64,000 nucleotides of DNA, taken from NCBI GenBank assembly GCA_900318335.1, contig ONKF01000005.1, positions 1-64,000 of the forward strand, given 5' to 3'. The notes under the pieces are model-generated. The model had not been told where the DNA came from and ran no database searches. It worked only from the letters and a program-made list of their open reading frames with translations. The stretch comes from an uncultured Prevotellaceae bacterium. GTDB lineage: Bacteria > Bacteroidota > Bacteroidia > Bacteroidales > Muribaculaceae. The position numbers were made by a program, and so were the translations under genes. Below, in pieces: positions 8,401-17,881 of the stretch; within the stretch, counting starts at the first letter, position 1; each line of letters opens with the position of its first letter.

Positions 8401-11400
8401 CACCAATCAGCATGACACGCACCTTGCTCAATGACGGGTTACCCATGACATAGACCTTGTTGTTAGGATGTGCGTCGTCCACGTCCTGATAACGGATCGC
8501 GTACCCTACCCCATCAATGCCGGCCATCTTGTCGGCATTGCGGTGCTTCTTGGCATTAACAAGGACATCAAGATCGATGTCAAGCATATTCTCCTCGGGC
8601 CACACTTTGAGGCGGTCGCTGGAACTGTTGGTGCTGTAATGTCCGGCAGGAGTTACTGCCAGCGGTATTTCGTATTCATAGTAGTTGTTCTTCACGTCCG
8701 AACCGATGCGGATGAACATCGAGACGTCACCATTGCGCAGGTTGCTCTCGTTGCCGATCGTTGCCTCGTTGTGGACGAACATCTGCAGACGTTTATAGGT
8801 GCGCAGGTCAAGTTCGGTGTTACGGTAAACGCCACGGGCATCACCAGCATCAAGGTTATCAACGGTGAGCTGCATGGACTGCTCGTTGAGCTGGGTAATC
8901 TGGGACTGGCCACTATCGATGATACGTGACACACCAGGAGGCAGTACATAGTTCACGGGCTCTCTCGATGCATTCTCCTCGATGTTGACCGTGTTGATGC
9001 TTATGCTTCCGTTAGCGGGTTGGTCACCGCGCATATTCAGGTTGTACTTGTAGTTGCGCCACTCACCACGCACCAGCTCCAGCGATGCAAAACGCAAGTG
9101 GGTTTTGGCTTTGAATCCGGTCATGAACATACGCATGAAGCGGATTGTGGAGAAGTCCTGAATATTACCCACTTTCTTATCATAACTGGAAAGAGGTATG
9201 GTGAACTGATACCAAGTCGCAGTCTGGGTCTCACCATTGCGTGTGTGTACATTAGCCACCTGTTTGTCGGTGATGTAGTTCTTGCCCACATCCATCGCTT
9301 CGGGTTTAATATCCACTTTATACTGGAAGTAGCGTTCGTACTCATTCAACGTATTGTCCTGGTTGATGTCCTCGACATCGGGCGTGGAGCGGGATGTCTG
9401 GTACTGGCCATCACTGACATCGGTCTGGGACAAGGAGTTACCATCGGTGCCGTTATAATGCTTGTAGCGGTCGTTGATGGAGTATTGTTTCTGATCATAG
9501 TAGCCATTGCGATAGAAGGCATAGTTATCGCTCGCGGGGTCATTCAGCGGTGAGAACGGATCTTGTTCCATTTCGGCAATAGCCGATGGGGACAGCACCT
9601 TCCTCAAGGCGGAGACAAAATTGGCGTAGGTCGGGTGGCTCTTCTCCTCCTGATTTGTCAAGCCATCGAGACCCACATCCTGTTTAGTGCGGGCTCCATT
9701 GGTGTTGTCGAAGGCATAGGTCAATGAGGACTGTGATGACACCTTACCCCAGATGGTCTGGGAAACATAAGTTGTGTCTTCATTGATGGGAAGACCGTTC
9801 TCGTAGCTCTTGAGACCATCTTTCAAGATATCCTCGCTCACTTCACCCAGGTTGAAATAGAGTGTACCACCCTCCTCGTTGTTCAAATCAGGATCCATAA
9901 ACGGGTCAAGCATCCAGAACTGGATGTACTCGATATTGGATTGCTCGAAGTTGGTGTTGTCAATCTTGCGCATGATACCACCCCAACGTTTCTCGGGGTA
10001 AAGCAGGCTTCCGTCCTCACGATTGATATTTACACTATCGAGGTTATACGGACCACGCTCAGTGGGATAGAATGAGAGGTTCAAAGTCTGGATGACCGAT
10101 GACTCGCCATAATTGAGCTCGCGGCCGGGGAACACCTCGCTGAACGACACCTCACGTGCATAAGGATAGGATAGCGCGTTGAGGTCGTTCTTGATATATC
10201 CGGGAGCGTAGGATGAATTGCGCTGGGTAAACAAGCGGTCAATGTAGTACCAAGAGAGCAGTGCTCGGTTCTTGCCATAGTCCACATTACTTGTCAGCGT
10301 GGCCTCGGGGAACAGTGTATCATTGGGGGTAGATGCCAGGAACCATGAATAGGGTGAGCGCATATCGATACCCGATTGGGTAGATTCAAAGTCATCGATA
10401 TAGGAGCTACCAGAGTTGGATCCGGTCTTGGCCTGATGAGGTACCAGTTGAGCGAAATCGCCTCTGAAATTCAATGTGGATGGTGCAACAGCATTGACAG
10501 TCGGAATCTTGTTAAGCAGATTGGTCAACCACATGAACTGGGTGTTATAAGATACATTCACACCCCAGATGGTGTTATTTACCAACTCATTACCGATGGC
10601 CACCTTATCACCGATAGCCTTCTCGCCATAATGCATGACCGTAGCCCCGACATGGAAATCCTTATTGAAGGCATAATCCAGATCCAGTCCCAATAGAGTC
10701 TTGCGTTGCATACTGAATGTGGACTGGTTCTCGAGCGAGACATTAATATTGGTACCTGCATCGATAATGCTCTGATTGGTGATGGTCACGGTACCCATCG
10801 TGTAGTCTACCGTATAGTCGCTATTCTCGGTCAGTGTCACACCTCCAGCGGTAACGACAACCGATCCACGGGCAACGTTAGTGGCCGGCAAACGGATTAC
10901 GCTACCCGAGCTTGACTGGTATTCACCGGCAAGGACAAACTTGTTCTTGTCACTGAATTGCTGGGCCACAATCAATGTCGAGTCATAAAGCTCGGTGTAG
11001 ATGTACTGCTGGGCTATCGCGTCATCATCGAACTGGGAGCGCAAGTGTTCACCGAAGGGTTCCACTACAGGGAAGATGATCTTACCCGTTGCTGAATGGA
11101 TCGTATAATTCTCGATGTAGTCAAACCGTCCATCGATATTGGTTTCCATATTGGCATCCAAACGGTCCAGGTTCATCACCTGCAACAGGGGCTTTCCATT
11201 GATTTTGCCAGCAGGGATATAGGTTAATTCATTACCAGTGGTGTCGCTCAAGTACTTAATATTGAGCTTGAAATTGTTTTTCTGAATCTGATAGGCTCCC
11301 AAGGCATACACATTTTTCATCGCCAGGTCCCACATGGGATAGTAAGGCGATGCAGTGGTACCCTTAAGGAGCTTGACATACAGAGACTGATCGGTAGAAG

Positions 11401-12916
11401 TGATATCGCTCGAGAATTCACCTACCTGATAAGTGCGACCGCCATAAGTGTATTGATAGGCAACGGCAAGGATTTCGTCACCCGAGAGAGCGGTCTTGAG
11501 CATAATGTAACCCAAGGTGGGATTCAGGGTATACTCGGACGACGAGAGCAATCTCGCACTCTCGATTTTCTCGTAGTCACGACCACCCTCAAAACCGTAT
11601 TGTTCCTTAAGGGGGATAAACGCGGTAGATGCTTTGCTCATGTAGCGAGCGTCAGGATAGTTGTCCTTGATTTCATCCATCAGGGTGTTGGACGCGTTAC
11701 ATGGCATCGAGGTGATATCTCCGATCCAGTGAGGATTCAGGATATTGGTTTCATCACCTTCACCCACGTCCATGAATGCCATGATGTGGCGCGACTCATT
11801 ATAGTTGTTTCGCTTATTGGTGATCCAGACCTCAATACGGGTGATTTGCAAGCCCGACGATACAAGGGGAAGTTTTGAGCACCATGCATCATAATTATCG
11901 CGGAAGTAGTGTGACAGGAAGAAGTTTCGGTTCTGGTCATACTTATCGGCCGTGATGTAGAATTCGTTGGTTTGTGATCCACCCTTACTGCTCACGTTCT
12001 GGGTTTCACTGTTCTGCTGTGAGACAAGGGCCGTCGCGGTCAGTTTACCGAACTGCAGTTTGGTCTTGACACCAAACAGGGCAGCACTACCCCTGATGAG
12101 CTGTGAACCCGTTGTCATGCTCACGTTACCGGCCTCGATATTCTTGATGATCTCATCTTCCTTGCCCTCATAAGCGAGTTTGAGGTTCTTGCTATCGAAA
12201 TCAAACGTCGCTCCCGTGTTATAGGACATGTTGAAGCGCATCTTATCACCCACCGATGCAGTGATGTTGGCTTGAATCTTCTGATCAAAGTCAAAATAAG
12301 TCTTGCGGCGTTGCGATACCGATAACGCGGGGTTGTTGGTCGAGTTGGTCTTCACACCCATATTGATAACGACCGATCCCGTGGTCTTGAGTTGCACACC
12401 GCCAGGACCGAAGACCTTCTCCAGCGGTCCCATGCCAAACTGCATGTCGAGGAAGTTGAACGGATCTTTCTCCTTGTCCTGGGCGCTCTCGGCATTCTTC
12501 TGGCGGTAGTATTCCATCATCGAGCGACGGAAGTCCATGTTACTGTACTCGTCAGAAGACATGATGTAAGGCGTGACAATATCGTTGTCACCCAAGCGAG
12601 TGTGGATGACATAACATCCCGTCTCGGGGTCAAACTCGACGACGCTGGTAATGTTGGAGGGCGTTTTAAGGTCTGCTGAATATTCACCTTTCTCCTGCAC
12701 ATCATCGTAGTTGAGAGGGACGGTGTGCTTGACGTTGAAATGCAGATCCAGTTGTGGCTTCTGTTGCTGCTGAGCCGAAGGACGCGTGTCGGGTGGCGGC
12801 GGTGGAGGTGGCAAAGTGCTGGTCACATATTGCGCCAGCAACGTGTCATTACCCGCCCATAAGCCTATGAGCGCCCCAATGATGATGGCAAAAAATATTT
12901 TTTTTCGGTTCAGCAT
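5456..12916 (-). CDS. sprA: Type IX secretion translocon SprA/Sov
   Basis: A 2486-residue outer-membrane protein, matching the size of SprA (Flavobacterium) and Sov (Porphyromonas), the giant beta-barrel that passes type IX secretion substrates across the outer membrane. A signal peptide ends near residue 29, followed by a proline tract (residues 36-42). The early region ITSVVEFDPETGCYVIHTRLG, the SprA_N-type repeats containing KTTGSVVINMGVKTN and YSWFLASTP, and the long string of amphipathic strands fit the family, and it ends in an aromatic-rich strand region. It follows ruvA by 59 bases and precedes an EpsG-like gene by 9. No other T9SS component (PorK/L/M/N, PorV, PorU) is in the window. 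Confidence 0.96.
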   Translation of the reverse strand: MLNRKKIFFAIIIGALIGLWAGNDTLLAQYVTSTLPPPPPPPDTRPSAQQQQKPQLDLHFNVKHTVPLNYDDVQEKGEYSADLKTPSNITSVVEFDPETGCYVIHTRLGDNDIVTPYIMSSDEYSNMDFRRSMMEYYRQKNAESAQDKEKDPFNFLDMQFGMGPLEKVFGPGGVQLKTTGSVVINMGVKTNSTNNPALSVSQRRKTYFDFDQKIQANITASVGDKMRFNMSYNTGATFDFDSKNLKLAYEGKEDEIIKNIEAGNVSMTTGSQLIRGSAALFGVKTKLQFGKLTATALVSQQNSETQNVSSKGGSQTNEFYITADKYDQNRNFFLSHYFRDNYDAWCSKLPLVSSGLQITRIEVWITNKRNNYNESRHIMAFMDVGEGDETNILNPHWIGDITSMPCNASNTLMDEIKDNYPDARYMSKASTAFIPLKEQYGFEGGRDYEKIESARLLSSSEYTLNPTLGYIMLKTALSGDEILAVAYQYTYGGRTYQVGEFSSDITSTDQSLYVKLLKGTTASPYYPMWDLAMKNVYALGAYQIQKNNFKLNIKYLSDTTGNELTYIPAGKINGKPLLQVMNLDRLDANMETNIDGRFDYIENYTIHSATGKIIFPVVEPFGEHLRSQFDDDAIAQQYIYTELYDSTLIVAQQFSDKNKFVLAGEYQSSSGSVIRLPATNVARGSVVVTAGGVTLTENSDYTVDYTMGTVTITNQSIIDAGTNINVSLENQSTFSMQRKTLLGLDLDYAFNKDFHVGATVMHYGEKAIGDKVAIGNELVNNTIWGVNVSYNTQFMWLTNLLNKIPTVNAVAPSTLNFRGDFAQLVPHQAKTGSNSGSSYIDDFESTQSGIDMRSPYSWFLASTPNDTLFPEATLTSNVDYGKNRALLSWYYIDRLFTQRNSSYAPGYIKNDLNALSYPYAREVSFSEVFPGRELNYGESSVIQTLNLSFYPTERGPYNLDSVNINREDGSLLYPEKRWGGIMRKIDNTNFEQSNIEYIQFWMLDPFMDPDLNNEEGGTLYFNLGEVSEDILKDGLKSYENGLPINEDTTYVSQTIWGKVSSQSSLTYAFDNTNGARTKQDVGLDGLTNQEEKSHPTYANFVSALRKVLSPSAIAEMEQDPFSPLNDPASDNYAFYRNGYYDQKQYSINDRYKHYNGTDGNSLSQTDVSDGQYQTSRSTPDVEDINQDNTLNEYERYFQYKVDIKPEAMDVGKNYITDKQVANVHTRNGETQTATWYQFTIPLSSYDKKVGNIQDFSTIRFMRMFMTGFKAKTHLRFASLELVRGEWRNYKYNLNMRGDQPANGSISINTVNIEENASREPVNYVLPPGVSRIIDSGQSQITQLNEQSMQLTVDNLDAGDARGVYRNTELDLRTYKRLQMFVHNEATIGNESNLRNGDVSMFIRIGSDVKNNYYEYEIPLAVTPAGHYSTNSSSDRLKVWPEENMLDIDLDVLVNAKKHRNADKMAGIDGVGYAIRYQDVDDAHPNNKVYVMGNPSLSKVRVMLIGVRNNSPTTKSCVVWVDELRVTDFDSEGGWAAKANMTLSMSDIATVNVGFHKETEGFGSVDQSLSMRRLDNYDQYNVAVQTDLGRFIPEKVKLHAPIYYSYNNEKTTPKYNPMDQDVKLKEAVDICETKEQKDSIMNYAVTQRTAKNFSISGLKFDIKTMKNPMPWDPTNFSFSYSFNKQHLNDPENVYENTNDYRGSMQYSWTPYAKPFKPFSYFINEKNKSMKFLHDWELNYLPTNISFSTNISRYYYEQLTRNETGIDVELPVSVSKNFLWDRQFALSWNIIKSITATFNSMTTAHILEPVGQVNKKLLPDEYRNWKDSVISSIKDLGTPWAYNQTFNVTYKAPFNQIPILSWITANASYNSTYRWDRGTIVEGISSGNNIANQTVRSVDGRFNLEQFYSKIPYLKKVDERFSSKPSKRNKPAKKEKPKKFNRTIKLSPDTAIIINHKLGVKKIKVTATTTDDQPFKIEYKVKDKDNVEITTLGEENLKFSIVEIQGEEKHNFFTEAAQYTCRVLMSVRNINVKWKKTTSLSIPQYLPEIGDIFGQSTHYDYMAPGLDFAFGFAGQSYIEKAIDRNWLMKDPTQTTPALYGCAQEFNAEVELEPIAGLKIKLNGNRTDNRTTQIQFMYDNPTYIYGGSYVKTHIALATALRTVKADDNYHSAVFDKFLENVPIIADRLQERYMGTIYPDAGFIHGTSMAGNTYSLDNGAINKSSSDVLIPAFMAAYSGKDAHKVNLDPFPGIKAILPNWRITYDGLMRIPLFKRLFKAFTLVHAYQCVYNVGSYNSFSDWVTIGNGLGFTQDVLTGGAIPSSPYNISSISLTEKFAPLIGFNATLFNDLSLNIQYDDQRTLTLNSSAGQLVEAASRSFTLGGSYKIANFNQVLKLKSKQQNVNNDLTFNLNVKMSSNTALIRKIEANTAQATSGTRTWSVNFTANYVVSKRITMGAYFDYQSNTPLVSTTSYPTTNTNYGLSINMSLVK

Positions 12917-12975
12917 GAACTTTATTTACAATATATAAATCCAAACGCCCGCAAACACACCGCAGATGAGTTTTA

Positions 12976-13569
12976 TCACATCATCTTGAGTGCCTGCTTT
13001 ATCGCATCCTCGACACTTAATGCCGGATTGCTGGAAAACAGTGACTTAAGTGTCTTCTGTGAGGCTTGCTGTGAAAAACCTAACATGACGAGGGCAGCAA
13101 GTGCCTCATCAAAAGCATGCCCGACAGGTTCCCCTGCCTGATGTAATAACGTATCACCAGTGGGTTTTATTTTATCCTTGAGGTCAACTATTATGCGTTG
13201 GGCGGTTTTTGCACCCACACCTTTCACGGCTTTAAACATCGCCACATTGCTGCCGACAATGGCTTGGGAAAGTTCGTCGACACTCATTGATGAGAGAATC
13301 ATGCGCGCAATGTTGGGTCCCACGCCCGAAACGGATATCAGCAACAGGAAAGACTCACGTTCCTGCTTGGTGGCAAAACCATAGAGAGAATGAGCGTCCT
13401 CGCGTATCACTTCATAAACGTATAACAAGGCGCTATCACTCTGTCCCACACGGTTTAACACGTCATAGGTGTTGAGAGATATATTCAGCATGTAACCAAT
13501 CCCGTGATTGTCTATCACAGTGAACGCGGGATTAAGTTCTGTAATGGTCCCTTTAATATAATCTATCAT
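12976..13569 (-). CDS. ruvA: Holliday junction helicase subunit RuvA
   Basis: A 197-residue protein. RuvA tetramers hold the four-way DNA junction for the RuvB motor. The N-terminal OB fold begins MIDYIKGTITELNPAFTVID with GIGYMLNIS; the helix-hairpin-helix region contains LLLISVSGVGPNIARMIL and AVKGVGAKTAQRIIVDLKDK; the C-terminal RuvB-binding domain contains ALVMLGFSQQASQKTLK. It starts 4 bases after the second subtilase gene and lies upstream of sprA, so all appear to be co-transcribed. A ruvA-sprA linkage is, to my knowledge, seen in other Bacteroidetes. No ruvB or ruvC is present here. Confidence 0.97.
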   Translation of the reverse strand: MIDYIKGTITELNPAFTVIDNHGIGYMLNISLNTYDVLNRVGQSDSALLYVYEVIREDAHSLYGFATKQERESFLLLISVSGVGPNIARMILSSMSVDELSQAIVGSNVAMFKAVKGVGAKTAQRIIVDLKDKIKPTGDTLLHQAGEPVGHAFDEALAALVMLGFSQQASQKTLKSLFSSNPALSVEDAIKQALKMM

Positions 13570-13573
13570 ATTT

Positions 13574-15691
13574 TTAACGATTAAGGATCAAATCAATAAC
13601 ACAGTTGATATCACCAATCCGGATTTCTTTGTCCCTATTGACATCGGCCTGTATCAGAGTGGAGACATCGTAACCGTCAGTCCCGTCGAGCAGGATGTCG
13701 ATCAGTACCATCACATCGGCGAGATTCACTTCACCGTCGCCATTCACATCGCCATGCAGCATGATGTTGCCAATGACATGGTTGACTGCAGCAGCAATGT
13801 CAAGTTTGCCACTACCCCACCGTTCGGGATTTCCGTTCAGCACATAGGAGTCATCAATCGAGGTAGCCTGCAACACTTGACGAACCTTTCCGGTTGTCAG
13901 GGTGGGATCCAGCTGTAACAGCAAAGCGATACTGCCAGTTACCACAGGAGCTGACATTGATGTGCCCTGGTTCGCATAATAGGGATATTCCATGCCATCG
14001 ACTACGGCAGGTTCAACCCATGTCCGCTTACCGGCACCAGATTCAAACCGATTGGCAGACGAGATGACGGCATAACCAGGAGCGCACACGTCGGGGCGCG
14101 AAATGCCGCGTTCATCAGGGCCATAGGATGAGAATGAGGCAATGTCGGTAGGATGGCTGCCGCTGATGGTGATAGAATCACCATCTAAATTAACGTAACT
14201 TGAACGGGTGCAATAGGCACCGACTGAAATCACATCGTCTGAAGTGGCCAAATCACTGATCGAGCCCACAGGAGAACCACCAGTTATTCCAGGAATATCA
14301 TAAGTATAGAAATAGGTGTTTTTGGGGCACCATCCAGCCAGTGATGTGGGCTGGCTCGCTGTGTATTGAATGCCTACTAAATGTCCTGCAGCCAGTGATG
14401 TGGCGTCTAATATCCAATAGGAATGAAAACGGCCATCACCGGTAACATTGCCATGGGCGTCATACTGTGGCTCCACCGCGTTCACAAACTCGAACGTGCC
14501 GGTGTAATACTGGGCAAAAGCCGGGTCTTGTTCGCTGCTTACCGTGAAGACGCTGTCCTCGGGCAACGAACCCACCCATGCCGAAGTATACTCTATCTCA
14601 CCCGATTGGCGGTTGATAATGACAAGCCGCGACACGTGTTCTTGTGGCCCATCATTCCACATACTCACATATCCCTCTCGTTTCAAGCCGCCCCAAGCGT
14701 TACGCAACAGAGTCGTGACCGTATCACCTTCCCCAGACAAGTTGTGGTGGAAGCAAATGGGCACATTGCCCTCATTGCCAGCCGACAGGACAAAGATGCG
14801 GCCAGGTCCCGACATGGAAGTAAACGTCCTGCACAGGAATGATGTGCCGTCGTTGGGACCATCGTTGCTGGCAAGGCTCATATTGATGACGCAAGGCTTG
14901 CCCACCCTGTCAGCATAATCAATGATATAACTGATGGAATTAGCAATGTTGATGTCAGTCAATTGGTTCTCGGGGATTCCGCAAGCCACAATATCGGCAC
15001 CAGGAGCAAGCCCCCACAAGCCATTGGCGGTATAACCTCCAGCCGCCGTTCCTGTGGTGTGGGTGCCATGGGATGAATTGGGATTGTCGGTGGTGAGCAT
15101 GGCGATAGCCTCGGGAGTGTCATAACCGCTGCCGGGCAATGTGTTTCCGTTGATTACAGGGGCGGTTCCCGTGCTGTCACATGGCAAATATGCCGCACGG
15201 AGACGTGATTCTCCATCAGCCCCCCTCCAGTTCACGTGGTTGTAGTCAATACCAGTATCAATCACGCCGACAATGACCCCTTCTCCCTGGAGCGGAGTAA
15301 CGAAACCATTGCCTGAATGAATGGCATCGGCGTGGGTATAGTAACGCGCGCTGTCATTGCACACATGGACATGAGTGCCCAAAGCGATCTGGGAAACTCC
15401 CTTCATCCGGGTCACATCGGACAATGCCGCTGCCGGAATTCGGGCAGTCACAAAGCCATTGAAGACCGCATTGATCTCGACTCCGATGGCGCGTAATGAA
15501 TCAATCACCGCGTCATCCTCTACCGCGATAAACGCTTGATGCGTCAAGGCCCTTGGCACAGGAGCAGCATGGAAACCAGTCACATGTTGCCTGTGAAGCA
15601 GGTAACGCGAAACAGCACTTAACGGGCTGCCGGCCCACGCCCATGCGCCCAGCACGAGCATCAATACCAGAATTGTAACGTGTTTTTTCAC
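13574..15691 (-). CDS. Secreted subtilisin-like (S8) protease with dockerin tail
   Basis: A 705-residue protein with a signal peptide (about residues 1-20), a prodomain-like region, and a peptidase S8 domain with an intact triad: Asp145 (GVIDTGID), His208 (SHGTHTTG) and Ser578 (GTSMSAP); the oxyanion Asn is in SAGNEGN (Asn306). An insertion of about 200 residues separates His from Ser, as in other Bacteroidetes subtilases. The C-terminus (about 645-705) carries two EF-hand-like loops, DVNGDGEVNLAD and DVNRDKEIRIGD, the duplicated Ca-binding unit of type I dockerins. No T9SS C-terminal domain is recognisable. The GTG start overlaps the TGA of the upstream subtilase (GTGA), indicating translational coupling, and ruvA follows after 4 bases. 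Confidence 0.93.
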   Translation of the reverse strand: MKKHVTILVLMLVLGAWAWAGSPLSAVSRYLLHRQHVTGFHAAPVPRALTHQAFIAVEDDAVIDSLRAIGVEINAVFNGFVTARIPAAALSDVTRMKGVSQIALGTHVHVCNDSARYYTHADAIHSGNGFVTPLQGEGVIVGVIDTGIDYNHVNWRGADGESRLRAAYLPCDSTGTAPVINGNTLPGSGYDTPEAIAMLTTDNPNSSHGTHTTGTAAGGYTANGLWGLAPGADIVACGIPENQLTDINIANSISYIIDYADRVGKPCVINMSLASNDGPNDGTSFLCRTFTSMSGPGRIFVLSAGNEGNVPICFHHNLSGEGDTVTTLLRNAWGGLKREGYVSMWNDGPQEHVSRLVIINRQSGEIEYTSAWVGSLPEDSVFTVSSEQDPAFAQYYTGTFEFVNAVEPQYDAHGNVTGDGRFHSYWILDATSLAAGHLVGIQYTASQPTSLAGWCPKNTYFYTYDIPGITGGSPVGSISDLATSDDVISVGAYCTRSSYVNLDGDSITISGSHPTDIASFSSYGPDERGISRPDVCAPGYAVISSANRFESGAGKRTWVEPAVVDGMEYPYYANQGTSMSAPVVTGSIALLLQLDPTLTTGKVRQVLQATSIDDSYVLNGNPERWGSGKLDIAAAVNHVIGNIMLHGDVNGDGEVNLADVMVLIDILLDGTDGYDVSTLIQADVNRDKEIRIGDINCVIDLILNR

Positions 15692-17721
15692 TCTCCGTTC
15701 AGGATAATATCGATAATGGCGTTGACATCGCTGATAGTCACCTCGCTATCACCATTAACATCGGCACGTAATCTCAAGTCCTCGCTCGCATTGCCGCCAA
15801 GGATGATATCAATCGTCAGGTTGACGTCACTGATGGTCACCTCACCATCATTGTTCACGTCACCGGTGATTCCATGGATTGCGCGCAGCACGTATCTCAT
15901 GCCGGCGAGGGCGTCAAGCTTGCCCGCTCCCCAGCACTCGGCATCGCCATTCAGAACCTGGGCGTCCTTGTAGCTTGTGTGCCTCAGGATGTCCCTGACA
16001 TCGGCAGCACTGAGGTTGGGATTGGCCTGCATCCACAAGGCAACAGTACCTGACACTGCCGCAGCCGACATGGATGTGCCCATGTAGTAGCAATAAGGAT
16101 ATTCAACCCCATCCACAAAGACAGAAGGCTGCCAGTACTTCAGATCAGGGGGATTGATATAGTAGCGGTTGCCCGAACAGAGGATCACACTACCAGGAGC
16201 GCAAACATCGGGACGTGAAACGCCATTGTCGTCGGGGCCATAGGCCGAGTTATGGGCAAGTAATGTGGGTTCGCTGTTGGCACGGAAATAGTAAGTGCTA
16301 TCACGCAGGATAACCCATTGCCTTGAGTTGTAGTTACCTACCGAGATCACGCTGTCGGTCGTAGCAAAATCATTGATTGAGCCGTGAATATCACCCCTGT
16401 CAACCCAGTTCACACCATGCTGGCTGAAGTGGGCACCCCAAGACGACCAGATGGACAGTTCATTGCTCGAAGGAGCGAAATACTGGAATCCCAGCACAAA
16501 GTAACCGTATTTACCCTTCATGTCCACAGTACTTAACGACACGGGGCGACCGTAATAATCATAGGAACCCTGCATGATTACGCTACCAGTGAAATACTGG
16601 GCCAACGTGGTATCGGTTTCGGTTGTGATCTCAGCGTAGGATCCCTGCTGAACGGCACCATAGGAACGGGTGCTGTAAACCACTTGACCGTTGCGGGAGT
16701 CAACCACGACCAGTCTTGCGTTGAAAGGCTTCTTCACTTTACTCCAAGCATGCACGGTGCCTGAGAGAGTAGTGCCACCCCAGGGACCCCTCAAAAGAAC
16801 CGTCGAAGTGTCCTGCTTGCTTGCGAGTTCACGGTGAACATAGACGGGATAGTCGCCATCATTTCCAGCCGGCACGACAAACACACGGCCAGGTTCGGAC
16901 ATCTGCTCACAGATGCGGTTGATATAGGATGTACCGTCATGGGGACCGTAATTGGTGCCAAGGCTGATGTTGATCACACAGGGCTTGCCTGCGCGCCTTG
17001 CATAATCACAGACGTAGCTGATGCAGCTGGCCACGACAGCATCGTTGAGTTTAGCCTCAGGAATACCACAAGCGACGATGTCGGCTTCGGGAGCCACACC
17101 ATACCAGCCGTTGTCACGGTAGGAACCGGCTGCGGTGCCTGCCGTGTGAGTGCCGTGAGTACCCTCGGTATCATCGGTCGTCAGCGCGGCGATTTGGTCG
17201 GCTTTCTCGTAATAGCTGCCAGGCAAGCGTATGGCCCTGACAACAGGCTGAGTGCCGGTCTCGTCAAAGGGCATATAAACAGCCTTGACGCGGGACTTGC
17301 CCTCGGCATCACACAGGTTGATGTGGTTGAAATCAAAGCCGCAGTCAATCAGGGCAACGATGACACCCTTGCCCGTGTAGGGCATGTCCAAGCCAGTACC
17401 CAGATGCACCGGGTCGACACGCGAATAGTAGCGTGAACTGTCGGCACAGGTCTCGAGACTGGTGGCGCGGGTCACAAATTTCACGCCTTCGATAGCCATA
17501 ATGTCAGTGGGCTTCACATCGGCGTTGATGCGGCCCGTGATAAAGCCGTCAAAGCGTGAAGTGATAGTGACACCTGCCGCATTGAGTCGATACTGCAGGA
17601 GTTCGTCGAGCTGTTCTACCTCGATAAACGCGTCATAGTAATCGTCGGTGTTGGCACCCATAGATGAAGTGGCAAATACCATCGCCACAAGCATTGAAAT
17701 CAGTAGAGTAATACTTCTCAT
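15688..17721 (-). CDS. Secreted subtilisin-like (S8) protease with dockerin tail (paralogue)
   Basis: A 677-residue paralogue of the next gene. Signal peptide about residues 1-23; S8 triad Asp126 (ALIDCGFD, with Cys after the Asp where Thr or Ser is usual), His189 (THGTHTAG) and Ser550 (GTSMSAA). The C-terminal 60 residues hold two Ca-loop repeats, GDVNNDGEVTISD and ADVNGDSEVTISD, each followed by an NxxIDIIL helix: a type I dockerin. It is the first gene of an apparent five-gene minus-strand unit and has a -7 box TACCTTTG at 17773-17766, about 45 bases before the ATG. Substrate unknown. Confidence 0.93.
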   Translation of the reverse strand: MRSITLLISMLVAMVFATSSMGANTDDYYDAFIEVEQLDELLQYRLNAAGVTITSRFDGFITGRINADVKPTDIMAIEGVKFVTRATSLETCADSSRYYSRVDPVHLGTGLDMPYTGKGVIVALIDCGFDFNHINLCDAEGKSRVKAVYMPFDETGTQPVVRAIRLPGSYYEKADQIAALTTDDTEGTHGTHTAGTAAGSYRDNGWYGVAPEADIVACGIPEAKLNDAVVASCISYVCDYARRAGKPCVINISLGTNYGPHDGTSYINRICEQMSEPGRVFVVPAGNDGDYPVYVHRELASKQDTSTVLLRGPWGGTTLSGTVHAWSKVKKPFNARLVVVDSRNGQVVYSTRSYGAVQQGSYAEITTETDTTLAQYFTGSVIMQGSYDYYGRPVSLSTVDMKGKYGYFVLGFQYFAPSSNELSIWSSWGAHFSQHGVNWVDRGDIHGSINDFATTDSVISVGNYNSRQWVILRDSTYYFRANSEPTLLAHNSAYGPDDNGVSRPDVCAPGSVILCSGNRYYINPPDLKYWQPSVFVDGVEYPYCYYMGTSMSAAAVSGTVALWMQANPNLSAADVRDILRHTSYKDAQVLNGDAECWGAGKLDALAGMRYVLRAIHGITGDVNNDGEVTISDVNLTIDIILGGNASEDLRLRADVNGDSEVTISDVNAIIDIILNGE

Positions 17722-17765
17722 ATTGTGATTAATTTGATGATTCCTGATGAGTTATATTTAAACTA

Positions 17766-17773
17766 CAAAGGTA
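17766..17773 (-). promoter_or_regulatory. -7 box TACCTTTG upstream of the subtilase-ruvA-sprA unit
   Basis: On the minus strand TACCTTTG lies 45 bases before the ATG of the first subtilase. No good -33 TTTG was found at 19-21 bases, so only half of the consensus is present. It follows directly after the terminator of the TPR gene. Confidence 0.5.
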
Positions 17774-17821
17774 GTAAAAATTCGTGTTATACCGTTTATT
17801 TCAAGCAAAAAACAACCAAAA

Positions 17822-17849
17822 CGGGTGGCTGAAGATTTCCAGCCACCCG
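17822..17849 (-). terminator. Intrinsic terminator of the TPR gene
   Basis: A perfect 10-base stem, CGGGTGGCTG (17822-17831) with CAGCCACCCG (17840-17849), followed on the minus strand by a T-rich stretch (TTTTGGTTGTTTTTT). It separates the TPR transcript from the subtilase operon. Confidence 0.85.
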
Positions 17850-17881
17850 CATGGGCAATAAATAATGTTTGTTAATCTCGA

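Noticed and set aside
13574..17721. T9SS C-terminal sorting domain on the subtilases
   Set aside because: The ends are dockerin-type Ca loops; no GxxxxxG/KxxxK-type CTD pattern is seen.
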